Shown here in pieces: positions 10,641 to 23,731 of a stretch of DNA of 64,000 bases. The notes below the pieces were generated by a model. That model was not told the DNA's origin. It saw only the letters and a program-made list of their open reading frames with translations, and ran no database searches. The position numbers were made by a program, and so were the translations under genes. This stretch comes from Pocillopora verrucosa. Taxonomy: Eukaryota; Cnidaria; Anthozoa; Scleractinia; Pocilloporidae. The stretch spans positions 11,848,011-11,912,010 of the forward strand of contig NC_089313.1 in NCBI RefSeq assembly GCF_036669915.1, written 5' to 3'. Position 1 is the first letter of the stretch; every line of letters begins with the position of its first letter.

Positions 10641-12114
10641 AAGAAATAGAAAACTAAATCTAACCTACTTACGATGAACAAATATGTGACTACATGATTT
10701 AAGAATATCTCATAAAGCGCCATTTAAAACATATGAACCTCTTGCGAGGGCCATATCTATTGCTCAGAAAAATAAAATAACATAAAATGCACAAAAAAAG
10801 GTCTATTCAGGAAAACTCGCTAGGCACTAAGGTGGATAATTTCTAATTTTAAATACAGCTATTATCTATACCTTTTAGCAAGTTAAAAGTGGGGGCATAT
10901 AAATCTCCTACGAAACAGAGTTACGCTTAGTCTTTCGAGTCCCAATGAAGCCCAAAATCCTTGAAATTTTAAGGTTTCACTGATGCGAGAGGTCTGAGAA
11001 TGAATTTTACATACTGGCTTGGCCTCATGATCGAAATCTACATTAAGATGTCCGGTTGAACAGCTGTTTTGTGGTAATGAGGTTAGCATCGTAGCAATCG
11101 TAATGTAGGCAGAATCTTTTAGTTAAGTCTCTTGGTTTTTTTACAAAAGAAAAGTTGAAGCTCTTAACTCGGAGAATGGGCTATTTTTGGTGGAAAATCA
11201 GCATCTTTCCAAAGTGCCGGAGGGTTGTTCATGTCTCTGATCTTGGAAATCTTGTACTGCGCCGGTTGACTATTGACTTGGGAAGCATTTTCAAGTAAAG
11301 ATTTCACGCCGTTAGGGTTTTAGCTGGTGATGGGAAGGGTCGTAATGAAGCGGGGACGGCCTCACGAGGATGAAGACCTCGAAGAAAAATGAATATCGAG
11401 TGAGTTCCTTCTAGTTTACAGTGTTTGTGGCCGAAGGCGAAGTCTGGGGAACATACGGACACTTGGTGAGCCAAACGAGGCGAGTCATCTAATATTTGAT
11501 TTATCTTGAATTTATTCGTACAAACATTCTAGTTCTTATGATAAAGCACAAGAGCTTATGTTTTGTTTCAACCTGCCCCCCTCCTGCCCGGTACGACTCA
11601 TGTGCATTTGACTGTCGTCCGTGCCAAGGGAGTAAGGAATTAAAAAACCTTACCCTCCCAGGGTGGTTAATTTAAAGCGGAGGTGTCAAGTGTTTCTATA
11701 GGGAATACAAGTGTCTTATTTTTAAGGTCAAGGAGTTGAAAGGTATTAAGTTCGCTCTTGTGAAAGAATTAAACATTCTTAAAGATGAGCAAGGAACGTG
11801 TTGCCATGATCTTAATAGTTATCACTGGCTTTACAGAAGTTTAAAGACGACATTTAATAGCGGTGATACAAGTAGATTTGCTCTCACACTGCAGTGATGC
11901 ACTCTGTATGAGAGTCATCTGCATTGCTATGAAAGGTGACCATTTTGATGTAAGGCCATACACGGTACCTTATTTTTTCGTCACCAATTCAACAAGTTTT
12001 AAAGTTTTTTAAAATAGTCAAATCAATTGCTTCTTAATGAGTAGAAAGTCGTGTTCCCTGATCTTGCCTTCTACAAAACAAATAGGTCCACACCGCTTTC
12101 GTGTGTCTTGGACA
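10641..12114. other. Intergenic stretch; nothing recognised
   Basis: No coding exon, RNA gene or repeat with a clear partner in the window is seen. Confidence 0.4.
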
Positions 12115-12300
12115 ATAATAATAATAATAATGATAATTAACATTTCTAGAGCACCAAAATTATAAAAATATTCTAAAGCACCTTACAAAATATTCTATAA
12201 AAATATTAAAGGAATTAAACAATAAAATATGAAAAATATGAAAGATATTAAAATGTTAAAACTATTAAAAATGTTAGAACAACTTAAAAATGGCTACACT
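12115..12300. repeat. (AAT)n-headed short repeat, AT-rich
   Basis: It starts with an AATAATAATAATAATGATAAT tract, followed by the degenerate AGAGCACC / AAAGCACCTTACAA motif of the 10550 repeat and a run of AAAATATTAAA-like text. It is probably a 3' end fragment of a LINE- or SINE-type element lying in reverse orientation. Confidence 0.45.
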
Positions 12301-12371
12301 GACTGTTTTGAATTTCAAGCAGCAGTTTGTTCAACAGAAGTGGCCTGGAACGGGCAAAGGTGTGATCACCA

Positions 12372-12511
12372 AAGGTCTTGAAATTAGTTCTTGGGATCTT
12401 AAGAAGGCCAGGAACATAGGTGATGACCAGAAATGGAGTGTAAGGTCTTGAAATTAGTTCTTCGGATCTTAAGAAGGCCAGGAACGTAGGTGATGACCAG
12501 AAATTGAGTGT
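12372..12511. repeat. 70-bp tandem duplication
   Basis: AAGGTCTTGAAATTAGTTCT begins at 12372 and again at 12442. The two 70-bp units are nearly identical through CTTAAGAAGGCCAGGAAC and GGTGATGACCAGAAAT. There is no open frame across it. Confidence 0.85.
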
Positions 12512-15500
12512 GGCTGCATATATTCTGCAAACAAGAATAAAAAATGACTGCTCAAGTATGTGCTTCAGTTGACATCTTATAGATGAAACTGCCTCTTTAT
12601 TGCTGAAACTTTCATTGTGAACATAGTCATAGTATCCCTAGATAGCCTACCTCAAATTTTACTTAAATCAATGTCTGGAATTTTTATCTTCAAGATAAAT
12701 TTATGGCATTTTCCCTCTCTTTCTTTGCCCTTTTGGAAGACTTTAAACAAGCTTTTTTGCCCAGCCTTTCACCTTTTTCTGTTGTGGCCAGAAACACAGC
12801 TACTTAATACCACCTTGAATTTGGCACTTTGATCTTGAAAATTCCGGTGGAATTATTCAATTATTGATTTCAAGGCTGAGGCATGTAGGTTGCTGATGGC
12901 ATCTCTGTGATTGGTTAAGGTATAAAGCCACTTCTGGTCTGAGGGGGGCAAAAGTGTGGACTTATCTTTGTTGTTGGATTAACTTTGGTTGAATTCTTAG
13001 CTGGATAAGTATTTGATAAATTTAGTGGATTTATCAGGCATAAAATATGCACAAAATATCACATCGCAGTTAGTAAGCTGAATTGCAGAAAATTTAAAGT
13101 AATTTTGGAAAAAATTTAACATTATGCATGGTCCTTAAAAACTACTATACATGGTAAAATTTGCGTTATAAAATCTATGTTTATTAGTATCAAATTTACT
13201 AATTAAGACTTAAGAGTTTATGTAAAACTGATATTTACTCATTGAAAATCGTTTATGACTAGTTAAAACTAGGAATTGTCTTTGCCATACACAGATGGTA
13301 TAAAAGAACATTAATTTTGTATATGTCAATTCTTGTGAGCAGTCTTTGGAAGGTTTGAGTTTTCCATGTTCTGTACTTTGGTTGGGGCTTGAGTGGTAGC
13401 TTTAACCTTGGCATTTAAAGCAGACACATGAAGGCTCTCCCAAAGGGGAATATAAAGAATAAAAAGGATCACTAGGCAAAGATCTGTAAGAACTTGTAAG
13501 TGTGGCAGAAGGGATTGCCACTTTCAGATGAGTTTATGGTATTAACTAAATGTCTTCATGATCTACCATTTGCTCCTTAATAACCTCAAATCTCCAAGTA
13601 GGGAGATTAGGTGGGGGCATTAATTTTTCATCTGCATATTTGGCCTGAATTAGAATTGCTTTGCTTGTTGGTTAACTTGAACCTTCTTTGCCTTTGTGTC
13701 TTTCTAGTCTCCCAGAGTAACCATGCAGTAGTTTATTTCCTCTCCTAGAAGTCTATTCTGAGTCAACTTGCAATTAATGATTATAAAAGCTAATTATAAT
13801 AGTTATTAGGAAAGTACAGACTAAATTACAGATAAAATTATTTAGAAATTATTACAACATGCTTTAAAATCCACAAGTGTACAAACTAGTGAAAATTGAA
13901 ATGTTTGAGTGAAAATATGGTGGTCTTTGATGATATCTTTGGCAGCTAACAGTTCCATGATAAAATTGTAATACTGCAGAAACCACAGCACAGGGAATCA
14001 CGTTCACATCATGACATTTATGCTTTGGGCACTGAACCCAAACCAGAGAATTGATGCATTCATTTCAGTTCTGTGTAACTTAACATTACAAGGGTGGGGT
14101 GTAACAATTCCACAAAAACCTGAGGCAAGCAGTCATCCCTTTATGGGTCATAGTTCTTGTTGCCTGTCAAACCAGGAGTTCTTGTCAGGGGGACAAAATC
14201 TGTGTTTCTTTGCTGAATCTCCAGCTTGGATAGAGTGGTGTAAGATGGCTATCAAGTTCTTTTTCATGGTGTAAACAGCTACATTTATCTCGCTATCGGA
14301 TGGATTTGAGGTTGACAGAACGTTCTGTGTAATGGTTAGACCATGGTATCTCTGAATCTTCTTTACTTGTTTATCTGAGGTGGCCACGCCCTCCAACTGG
14401 CTTTTTCATGTGAAAAACACTTGCCTCAAGGAAATTGTAGGGCATTAAATATAAAGAACAAGCAGAAAGCAAAAAAATATTGATTGAATTACTAAAGTAA
14501 TTTATAGTAGAGCAAACATTGCCAAACAATAAATCAACAACTATGTACCTACTGTCTGATACACACAGTCAAACAGAAACTGTACAACAAAATTGAAACA
14601 TTTTTCAGAGAACTGTTCAGAACAATTGAAGTTGACCACATGTTAAATAATAGAGATAGTTGAGGAAAATGGGCTTAGATATACTAGCTTATGTCCTTTT
14701 CTTTTAAAATCCCTTTCTTCATCTGAGCTTTATGATCAATATTCTGATAAAGCCAGGTTGAATCTAGACTCACTGATTGGTCGATCAATGTCAGCTTCAA
14801 AGAAAGATGACCTTCTTGATGTATCAGGTGTTGTATAATCATAGTAATAATGATAATGATAGTAATGATAATTGTTATTTGTACTAATTGACCAAAAGAA
14901 CCTATTGAAGTTGCTAATACGTATATAAATTACATTATAAGTTTAATATTTGTTAATACAGGAACAAATCTGAGGTGTTTGAAAGCTAAAAGGAATGACT
15001 AAATGAAAATGTCTTAACTTTACTCTTAAGGAAACTTAAGCATGCTAAAGTTCTTATTTGGTCTGGTAAATTGTTCCAGAGTGAGGGAGCAATGACTGAA
15101 AAAGTGCAATTTTCATGGGAGTCAAGATTATCCTCAGAGACCTAACAATTCCTTGTTGGTAGGGTGGAGTGGAGTGTCCAAGGTATATTATTAATTAAGG
15201 AGTCTGCATCAACAACTTTATTCACAGGGGGTGTTTCTCTAGTTTGCCTTTCTTTTCTTTCTATAATGGTTTAGGACTTTTTACTGGTCATCTCAGAGAA
15301 CAATCACTACCTCAAGAGAAAAGTCTTGGCAAGCTAGTTGTCAGGTTGATTGTAGCTTGCTAGAAATCTATCTCATGAGCTCCCTTTCAAGACATGTAAA
15401 ACTATACTTAGATATACATATAGGAAGTCTGTGATATGATTTTTCTGTTGTACAGTGCTTGATATGTAGAAGTAGAGCGCAATATGTATGAGATAGGGGA

Positions 15501-15532
15501 AAAAACAGAGACTATACTTTCATCCCTACAAG
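12512..15532. other. About 3 kb of AT-rich DNA; no gene recognised
   Basis: The frames present are short and lack splice-site support. 14837-14880 is a TAATGATAA-type simple repeat. 14980-15130 reads like the degraded tail of a LINE (GGTCTGGTAAATTGTTCCAG), but I cannot place it firmly. Confidence 0.35.
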
Positions 15533-15562
15533 CCTGATTTGTGATTACTCACTCATCAGGGG
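15533..15562 (-). ncRNA. Degenerate hammerhead ribozyme motif
   Basis: On the minus strand the core CTGATGA is followed by GTGA-GTAA-TCAC, a perfect 4-bp stem II with tetraloop. The expected GAAAC of the core is missing; AAATCAGG is present instead, whose last CAGG could pair with the CCTG at the start as stem I. Small hammerheads with tiny stem III are known in Penelope-like elements, and this one sits just past the GIY-YIG region. It is probably inactive because the invariant G12/A13/A14 segment is damaged. Confidence 0.55.
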
Positions 15563-16445
15563 ATTTTATTGTGAAGAATATTCATAACCATCATTTATAT
15601 AATTTACAAACTTGCTTAAAGGCATGGCGGGAAATTTCAATGCTTTGTTCAATTGTTACACAGTAATTGTTTCTGTGGTGGCATGAGGACACATGTTGAT
15701 TACGTTTATTGAGTGATGATAATTCAGGTTGGTGGATGATAAGTAATTTTTCTTTGAGGCAGAGGTTGCATCTTTTGCTTGCGTTGTTGTAGGGTGATCT
15801 TGATGAAAGGATGTGCCATAAAATAAAGTGGTCGATGTTATTTTCTTTAAGGGTCCAGATGTGTGCTGAGTTCAGTAGAGTTTCTGTGTTTTGTGTGTTG
15901 GAAGGATGTGGTGTGGTTTCTGTATCTAGTCTTGAAGTCGTTTTCTGTAAGTCCGATGTACGTTTCAGTGGTTCTGTTGTCCTTACGTGTGATGGTGGCT
16001 CGGTAGATTAGTGATAACTGGAGGCAGTTTCCGTTAAGTGGGCATGTGTTTTTCTGTTGGCAGCTGCAAGTTTTGGTGTCTTTTGTGTTGGTGTTATTTG
16101 TGGTGTCATTGAAGGGTTTGGATGAATTTAAAATGCATTTGTTGTGGTTGTCGATGGTCTGCTTAGTGTCATTCATACAGCTGTAGCAGATTTTGATTGT
16201 GTTACGATTAAAGATTCTTTTAAGTTTGTGGTCTTTTGTGAAGTGCTTGTCTTCTATGGCTAGGAATCTGTGTCTGATATTGGTGCTGACATTTTCGCTG
16301 AATTGGGGGTTGTACCAGAGTATATTGTTCTGTTGACTTTCTTTTTGTTTGTTAGTTATGGGTGGTTCATAATGTAGAGTGGACTGGTATCCGCATTCGT
16401 CTAGTGCTTTTTGATATGGAGCCGCTCCTCCATATCAAAAAGCAC
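15533..16445 (-). mobile_element. Penelope-like element fragment with GIY-YIG domain (minus arm)
   Basis: The minus strand reads from about 16445 down. First comes a connector segment, then a Cys-rich patch (CSCQQKNTCPLNGNC). A GIY-YIG-type nuclease module follows (YRATITRK, ETYIGLTENDFKTRYRNHTTSF), and beyond the listed frame a CNLCLKEKLLI-type zinc-binding motif. This order is the C-terminal endonuclease module of Penelope-like retroelements. The longest intact frame is 15847-16176. A hammerhead-like motif lies at the 3' side (15533-15562). The reverse transcriptase itself is absent. The fragment is the inverted partner of 16446-17265. Confidence 0.75.
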
Positions 16446-17265
16446 TTGATGAATGCTTTTTGATATGGAGGAGCGGCTCTATATCAATAAGCACTCGAAG
16501 AATGCAGATACCGGTACACTCTACACTATGAACCACCCACAACTAACAAAAAAAAAGCTGACAATGGAACAATGTACTCTGGTACAACCCCCCATTAAGC
16601 AAAATTGTCAGCACCAATATTGGACACCAATTCTTTGCCCTAGTAGACAAGCATTTCCCGAAAGACCACAAACTCAGAAGAATCTTTAATCGTAACACAT
16701 CAAAATCAGTTACAGCTGCATGAATAACACTTAACAGATCATCGACAACCACAACAAATGCATTGTAAATTCATTCAAACACATTAATGACACCATAGAT
16801 AACACTAACACAAAAGACAGCAAAACTTGCAGCTGCCAACAGAAGATCACATGTCCACTTAACGGAAACTACCTCCAGTCATCACCAATCTACCAAGCCA
16901 CTGTCGCACATGAGGACAACACCACCACTTAGACATACATCAGACTTACAGAAAACGACTTCAAGACTAGATACAGAAACCACACCGCATCGTTCTTACA
17001 CACCAAACACAGAAACTCTACTGAACTCAGCAAAAATATCTGGACTCTTCAAGAAAATAACATTGACCACTTTATTTCATGGCGCATCCTTTCATGAAGA
17101 TTACCCTACAACAGTGCAAGCAAAAGATGCAACCTCTGCTTCAAAGAAATATTACTTATCTTCCACCAACCTGAATTATCATCACTCAAGAAACGTAATG
17201 AAGTTGTCTACTGTGTAACAATTGAACAGAGAATTGAAATTTACCATGATGCCTATTTGCAGATT
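16446..17265 (+). mobile_element. Penelope-like element fragment (plus arm)
   Basis: This is the inverted partner of the minus arm: the reverse complement of 15605-16445 aligns with it throughout. It runs from the TTTTGATATGGAGGAGCGGC segment at the junction to TACTGTGTAACAATTGAACA near 17210. It contains the same nuclease-module coding region, interrupted by stops and frameshifts (for example, the Tyr-Ile-Gly segment is split). Divergence between the arms looks like roughly 15 percent, so the pair is not recent. The near-zero spacer makes a long palindrome centred near 16446. Confidence 0.75.
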
Positions 17266-18040
17266 TGAACAACAGGCATGATATGCATGTTATAAATATA
17301 TTCCTTGTGGTTTACTTTGGCATTTATGGGAACAACAGAAATTCAGGGGATGAAAAGATGACAAAAAAAGGAGATTATACACTAACATCTGGGCTTCAAA
17401 ACACATTTTAGAGGTGACCTAAATAGTTAAGGCAAAGTATGCCTCCTTAAAGAAAATGTTTGAATTTGGAAGCAAAATGTTTATTATATGAGGGCTCAAG
17501 GCTATTCATAGCATTATGCAACTATGTGGCATTGCATACTAGCAGCTGTTTCTTAAAATAGGAGAAACCTTGTCCCTGCAGGGCTGGGGAGATGTGTTGA
17601 ACTTCTTAGTGTTTGTCAGCATGAGAGTGGCGAGTTTTTGTGCATAGTGCTACTCATGTATGTCATCCATGTACAATTATATCATTACCCATTACAAATA
17701 AGAAATTAAAAAATTGATAAAAGCTAAAATTATGGTAGAAAGAATCAAAATACAGTCTGGAATATCTATACAAAGACAAGTCTAACGCCTTGGTATGACT
17801 TTATCTTGATTGCAAACATGTAAATATCAAGATATCAAGACCAATGAAAAGAATTCTTTGGTCGTATAAAAATAGTTCAAAGTATTGATTTAAAATCTAT
17901 TTACATAGCCCAGACAGTGTTTTTCTCTAGGCATAGGTGTCTAATTTTCATTAAATTTGTTTATCATTACTACAACTGTGTCATTCTATTAAATCTCCAA
18001 GGGGCATATGCATTACTGACAATGTATGCGCACAGCATCT
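17266..18040. other. Intergenic stretch; nothing recognised
   Basis: AT-rich sequence without coding exons or repeats that I can pair inside the window. Confidence 0.4.
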
Positions 18041-19240
18041 AGTTCTCTTTGCTCACTTTTACAAAGTTTTTCTCACTTGTTTACTTTGATTTATTGAACT
18101 TCATAGATTGCTGTCTAAATTGCATATGAAGCAAATTTTGGTTTCCTTTTTCTGGCTGGTTGTTGTATTTAAGGTTAGAAATTATTGGTCTCAGTTCCTG
18201 GAGACTCAATGACCATTTTTTATGCATAAAATGTAATACTTTATACACTGTTGTACATTATAAATTTAAAATACATTATACTTAGGACACTGAGGAATAG
18301 TTCAAATGAAGAGCCAGGAGGCTAAATAGCCGCTAAATTTGGATTGGGATTTTGTGACTGGGCAATATGTATTGGTCAGCATACGGAGTACCATGCTCAG
18401 AAAAGCAGGCTTTGTTTTTGATTAAAACTTTTTCCATTTCTGCTTGGGTGGGTGCTGGCACTTCTGGTTCAGAGTGGGACTTTCAGTGATGACTTTGATG
18501 TTCCCTTATATCAAGATTCTCTATTGTTTTGTCAAGGTCAGTTTTTATTTTCTTTGCAATTGTTTGTTCTCCAGAGTTATTGCACACTCAAGGTTTACAA
18601 ATTTTTTGGGAGCATATCTGGTGTTGTATCCAAAAATACTGCTTGCATATTGAAAATGATTTTGGAGTAGATCCACTTAAGCAGGCCTTTCTGCTATAGA
18701 TGCAAAAACTTTAAAGCATTGTGTTGATACAAATTATTTACTGTTAGAGTATCTAGAATGTTGAGCAGATGGAGGGTGCTATCTGTTTGTTTATGCAATG
18801 TACCAATCACAGTGTGATCGATCAATAATTGCCAAGAAGATGCACATGTAAAATGCATCTTCTGCTCTTCTTTGTCAACCAGTGTTTAGTTGGCAGTGTG
18901 GCTGTCACTTGGGATTGAGATTGACAGAGTATTCCATGATTAATCACAACTATTCCCTTGAGGGAAATGGTAAGTGAGTTGGCACAACTCTTGCATCTCC
19001 AGTGTCTGAACAAGTCATGTAAAATACCATCTTTCTTTCGTTGTATTGTGAACCACTAATTACCTGGGGAGTAACTGAGTTGATAAAGATTATGTTAAGT
19101 AAGAAGACAGTATTGAAAGGAAGAATGGCAATTTGAAAATCCTGAAAGGTTTCTCTTAAAAACTAACAGAACTCCCTATAAAGGTCTTTTATAAGTGAAT
19201 AGTAATTGAAATAAAATATTCTGGTGTGATGTGGTCTTTT
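18041..19240 (+). repeat. Arm 1 of a ~1.2-kb inverted repeat (multi-copy element family)
   Basis: Its reverse complement matches 21720-22930 almost end to end. Shared blocks include GAACAAAGAG next to a TAGATGCTG motif, the GGGAACTGAGACC-type block, AGTGGATC...GGCC, ATGTGCATCTTCTT and GACCTTTATAA near the outer ends. Shorter copies occur at 24650-24785, 28505-29070 and 31140-31420. Around 18330-18480 the minus strand also keeps a coding relic (EVPAPTQAE, YADQYILPS) homologous to that at 31425-31600. This is a diverged transposable element copy. Confidence 0.7.
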
Positions 19241-20559
19241 GGCTGGGTTGACTGAATTTGTGAGGAAGTTGAATCCGTGATTTACCACATTGGTTTACAT
19301 CAGAAGCATTCTTATGCACCTTCAATAAAATTTCCCCTAAAAGAAGCTTGGAAAATTTGACTTCAAATGATTTGAGGTCATTGAAGCTATGTTTCTATGC
19401 ATCATGACTGCCTAACTGCTGGAAAAGTTGCCACCTCCCATGAGGGGTATATTCAGTGCCTAAGAAGCATCCTTTGGCACATGTAGATTTATTAAATTTT
19501 GGACCAAAACCATAATTGAAATTTGAAGTTTTTCCTATAGGAGCTGTCAAAGTAGTATACACATTGCTTGCACAAAATGCTTTCAAGTTGGAGTCAAATG
19601 TTTTATAAACAGTTACAAATGTAAAAACGATGATAAAAATGCCTTTGTTCATTTATTAATCTTCTCTAAATTTGGACCATAACACTTGATGATAATTCTT
19701 TTGTTAAATTTTCCCTACATTGTGATTTTGAAGATATCTCTTCCTTGCCCATTTTTTGATGTATGGAGACCATGACTATGCATGATTGTATTAGTATATT
19801 AATAGAATCACCCTCATAAAATTGTGAAGATCCTCATCACTATTCAAAGCTGATGTAATGCTTGCCAATCAAGCGAAGTATTTTCAACTATAAGGGGTTA
19901 TTTGAAATGTGCAGTAGTACATCATCATAGAATAATGTACTTTTGTTCTATGCCACTATCCAGTTTTTGTTCGACTGTGGACAGTTTGTTCTGACTGGTT
20001 TCCAAAATTGGACTTTACTTAAGTTTGCTCTTGGCTTTGTAATTGACAGGAGAATCTTGATTAAAGTAGTAAAATATACAGGGCATCACAATGCTTGTGT
20101 GATCAGACTGTTGTTAGCATACTATGATATTTCCACAATAACCAACAATCAATTTCTCAAGTGTCTGTGAGTGCATGGAAAAACATTTTCTGCTTTCCCC
20201 AAAGTTAATTAACATAGTGAGAAACTTAAAAGTTTTACCTTTGCTTTTGCTTATTCAGTTTGCACAAGTGTTTCACCTGAGGAGATCTGTGGACTCTATA
20301 CTTGTTGTGTAGCACTTGTTACACTTGTTGTGTAGCACTGACAAAACAAAGGTTAATTGTAAAAGTGAAATAAGGTTGCGTTTGATCAAAAGGATATTCT
20401 TTATCGATCATCAAATCATTTTAGATTGTGTTAAAAAATAAATCAGTCAGGGAAAAAGTTATTCTAAAGATATAATAAAGTAAGAATAATAATTAAAGAA
20501 AAATTATCAGTAACTACTACATTACACAAGTATTAAAAAAAATAGCATACTGAGCCAGC
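19241..20559. other. Spacer between inverted arms; no gene recognised
   Basis: AT-rich, with only short frames such as 19395-19652 (-) and 19943-20170 (+), which show no motif. GTTACACTTGTTGTGTAGCAC-type short direct repeats occur at about 20305-20340. Confidence 0.35.
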
Positions 20560-21720
20560 TTAACATGCATCGCCTCTCTACCCTGCATTGAATTGAGGTC
20601 TAATCCATAGCAAAGCCTCAGATGTTAAACTTCCTGTCCGGATGTTAACCTTTGTGTCCAATTGTCCTCACAGTAGAAGTGACACCATTAAGCAACAAAC
20701 AGTTGGCATTGAAAAAGTGTTGGCATGAGGTCTTTAGCTTTTCCACTTGCTCAATGTGCACCTCAACTGTTGAGTAAATGCCAGTGTGAAGTTTCACAAC
20801 TGACCCCTTTGAAAGAGAGTTGATCTTCAGAACTTCCTATATCAAAGAGGCAAAATGCCAACAAGTACTTTGATTCAAGCCTTGTGAATCCATATGAGAA
20901 TGTAATACCTTTCTATTGCTTCTCAGTGAACCACCAAAGAAAGGCCTTGTGTAATCTCCCATACTTGACCTTGTCTTCCAGGCACTTCAAAACTGCTAGC
21001 AGAGGGGAACTGTCTAGAAGATCAGAGACTGTTGTTTCTGCCTTGAGGTGACTCTGGTTTGTGTACTGCATTACAAGAGAGTGCAGCTGAAAACCAGTTC
21101 TACCAAGCATTGTTTGTGCTATGTAGAGGCTCCACCTTGAGTAAATCAACATACTTCCCTGACAGAGGAACAAATTCTTGTCTCAACTTGTTTTGAGCAA
21201 TAAATTTGTAATATGACTTCTTTGTTTGCCCATGGGATCTTTAAGTCTTTCCTTTGACTTTTCCACTTTCTCTGCAATGGCCAGTCTCCCGGTGTACTGC
21301 CATGGTTACCATGTTGCTTTAGGGCCACCAATAAAACCATGGCTCCCTTGTGTGTTTGATTAACATTGGCAAAAGGTGGAAAGTAGGTTGCACAATTGTT
21401 TAGTTCTCGTAAGTGGGATGAAATCCATTTCATGTCAGATGGTATCAGTTCAAATTTGAACAAAACCTGCTCTCCTATCTTAGTGGTCAATGTCTTCTCT
21501 TCAATCTGTTCCATTTCTTCCCTCAAGTGATTTGAGTAAGATTTCATGAGTGGATGATCTTCTTCACAGTTGGCACCAGGGAGTAAATTATTATCATCAC
21601 AACTTTGTACTCTGTTCAGCAGGTTGAGAAAGCTAACTAAGTATGCAGTGACTGTGTCATCCTTGCCAAATGGCACACCATCTGCCCCCACTGCTACATA
21701 CAGTACTCCTCACTCAAAGA
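20560..21720 (-). pseudogene. Transposon-associated protein relic (GADGxPFGKDD family)
   Basis: On the minus strand, coding-like sequence runs with interruptions from about 21715 to 20560. It starts with a VAVGADGVPFGKDD motif followed by AYLVSFLN, CDDNNLLPGANC and ELNNCATYF. After frame changes comes ALVM-free text ending FLWWFTEKQ near 20915, then another open stretch (KLHTGIYSTVEVHIEQ) and finally LNSMQGREAMHVKLAQYA near 20560. I associate this combination with a multi-copy, poorly characterised cnidarian protein family carried by mobile DNA. Several in-frame stops, one immediately upstream of the GADG motif, make it a pseudogene. The biochemical function is unknown to me. Confidence 0.55.
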
Positions 21721-22930
21721 TCACATCCATCAGAATATTTTATTTCAATCACTATCTACTTACAAAAGACCTTTATAAGGAGTTCTGTTAGTTTTTGAGG
21801 GAAAAAATTGCCATTTTTTCCTTTAATACCATCTTCTCACTTAACATAATCCTTTATCAACCCATTAAACTAGCCAGGTACCGAGAGGTTCACAATACAA
21901 AGAAAAAAAGATGGTATTTTACCTGACTTATCCAGGTGCTGGGGATGCAAGAGTTGTGCCCACTTACCTACCATTTCCCTCCAGAGAATAATGGTGATTA
22001 ACCTTAGAATACTCTGTTAATCTCAATCCTAAGTGACAGCCACATTTCCAACTAAACACTGGTTGATAAAGAAGAGCAGAAGATGTATTTTACATGTGCA
22101 TCTTCTTAGCAATTATTGATTGCTCACTTTAAAACAAACGTGAGGGAGTTTTACCTCACTGTTATTGATACATTTCATAACCAAACAGATACGCCCTTCA
22201 TCTGCTTAACACTCTAGAAATTTGAACAGTAAATGTGTATCAACACAATGCTTTAAAGGCTTTTCATCTACAGCACAAAGGCCCGCTTAAGTGGATCCCT
22301 TCCAAAACCATTTTCAATATGTAGGTTAAATGCAACACCAGATATGCTTCCCAACAAAACTTGTGTGAACCTTAAGTGTGCAATAACTCTGGAAAACAAA
22401 CAGTTGTCTTTTCAGGAACTAATCTTTGACTAAATCCCTCTAGACTTATTATAACTTAAAATCTTCAATTTCTCTGAGCAACACTCTGAACATTTGCCTT
22501 ATAATATCTGCCTTATCATTATCATTATCATGATTACTATTTTCTTTTAGTGTAGTTCTTTTCTCTCTTGTTCATTTAATTCAAGCAACTTCTGGCCCTT
22601 CATTTGTACTATTTCTCAGTATTCTAAGCAATTTGTATTTTAAATTTGTAATGTATGACAGTGTATTAAGTATTACACATCATGAATTAAAAGATGGTCA
22701 CTGAGCCACTAGGAACTGAGACCAACAATTTCAAACCATAAATACAACTACCAGTCAGAAAAAGGAAACAAAAATTTTCTTCATAAGTAATTTAGACAGC
22801 TATCTACAAAAGTTAGTTCATTAAAAAATCGAAATGATTAAGTGAAAAATAACTTTGTAAAAGTGAACAAAGAGAAGTAGATGCTGTTTGTTATACACTG
22901 TCAGTCATGTATATGCCCTTTGCAGATTTA
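21720..22930 (-). repeat. Arm 2 of the ~1.2-kb inverted repeat
   Basis: This is the inverted partner of 18041-19240. It lies between the two coding remnants at 20560-21720 and 23163-23731, so it may be an intron or internal noncoding part of the same element. Small tandem (CATTAT)n-like stretches occur at 22510-22540, matching 29005-29035 in the R4 copy. Confidence 0.7.
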
Positions 22931-23162
22931 AGAGATGGATATAGACTTGTAGCACAATCATCATGCCCAAATGTGTAACATAGGGTATTTTCATGAAAAT
23001 TTAAAAAGTATGCCAAAAATACTTTTATTTGCTAGATATACTTGCTAATTTACGTTCTAAAAAGAATTAGTGAAGATTTCAATGTTTGTTCGGTTTTTAA
23101 AGCTTAATTACTGATTACCCACAATCCTTTGCGGGCGTGGCATTTGACTGTATCATTAGATT

Positions 23163-23731
23163 TCACTGGCACGCAGCTCGTGTGTTCTTTGAGCGGCTCC
23201 TTTTAACATGTTCGGCTCCTTCCGAAATGTCCGCTGCAAGGGCTCGTAGTGCCACAGTTTCTTTTATTTCTTCGGGGGATTTTATTACGCCTTTCTTTTG
23301 AAGAACTTTTCTTGTCCTTGGACTAGATGAAATCGCTTCAAAAAATTCCGCCTTTTTTCCCGGAGTTTTTGGCATAGCCTCAACCGTTTTCTTCAGTGCC
23401 CTTTTCTTTGCCATCCTGTTCGGGAAAGTGGGTGTTGAAGGACTGGCAGTATCCTCATCTGAACTTTGGCGTATTTCTTGCCTTCGTTTCTCCCGTAATC
23501 GTCTTACTCTTTCTCTGGTTTGCTGCCGAATTTTTTCTCTTCTTTCCTCGTTTGCATCTTTCTCCTCTTGTTTTTTCTTTTTAACTGCAAATTGCTTTTG
23601 TTTCTCTTGCTGAGACCGCCGTGTCACGCCAACATTTGTCTGCTTCGTTTTGCGTTTGTACTCTTTCACGTCGGCAATTTTGCGCTCACGATTTCGCTTG
23701 TAGTACTTTCTGTCTGCTTCTCCTTTCTTCT
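23163..23731 (-). CDS. N-terminal exon of a multi-copy transposon-family protein (basic, coiled)
   Basis: On the minus strand the frame is open from a TAG at about 23733 down to TGA at 23163. It begins just after a possible acceptor (AAAGTTAG|AAG) with EADRKYYKRNRER. It continues as a strongly basic, Glu/Gln-rich helix (KKKKQEEKDANEERREK), then a Ser/Thr-rich linker (SSDEDTASPSTPTF). The last part is a short conserved-looking domain, KKTVEAMPKTPGKKAEF...SSPRTRKVLQKKGVI. That last pattern occurs at the N-terminus of the same high-copy cnidarian family as the GADG relic. No in-frame ATG precedes it, so the start must be in another exon. It may be intact as an exon, but its downstream partner is broken. 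Confidence 0.5.
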
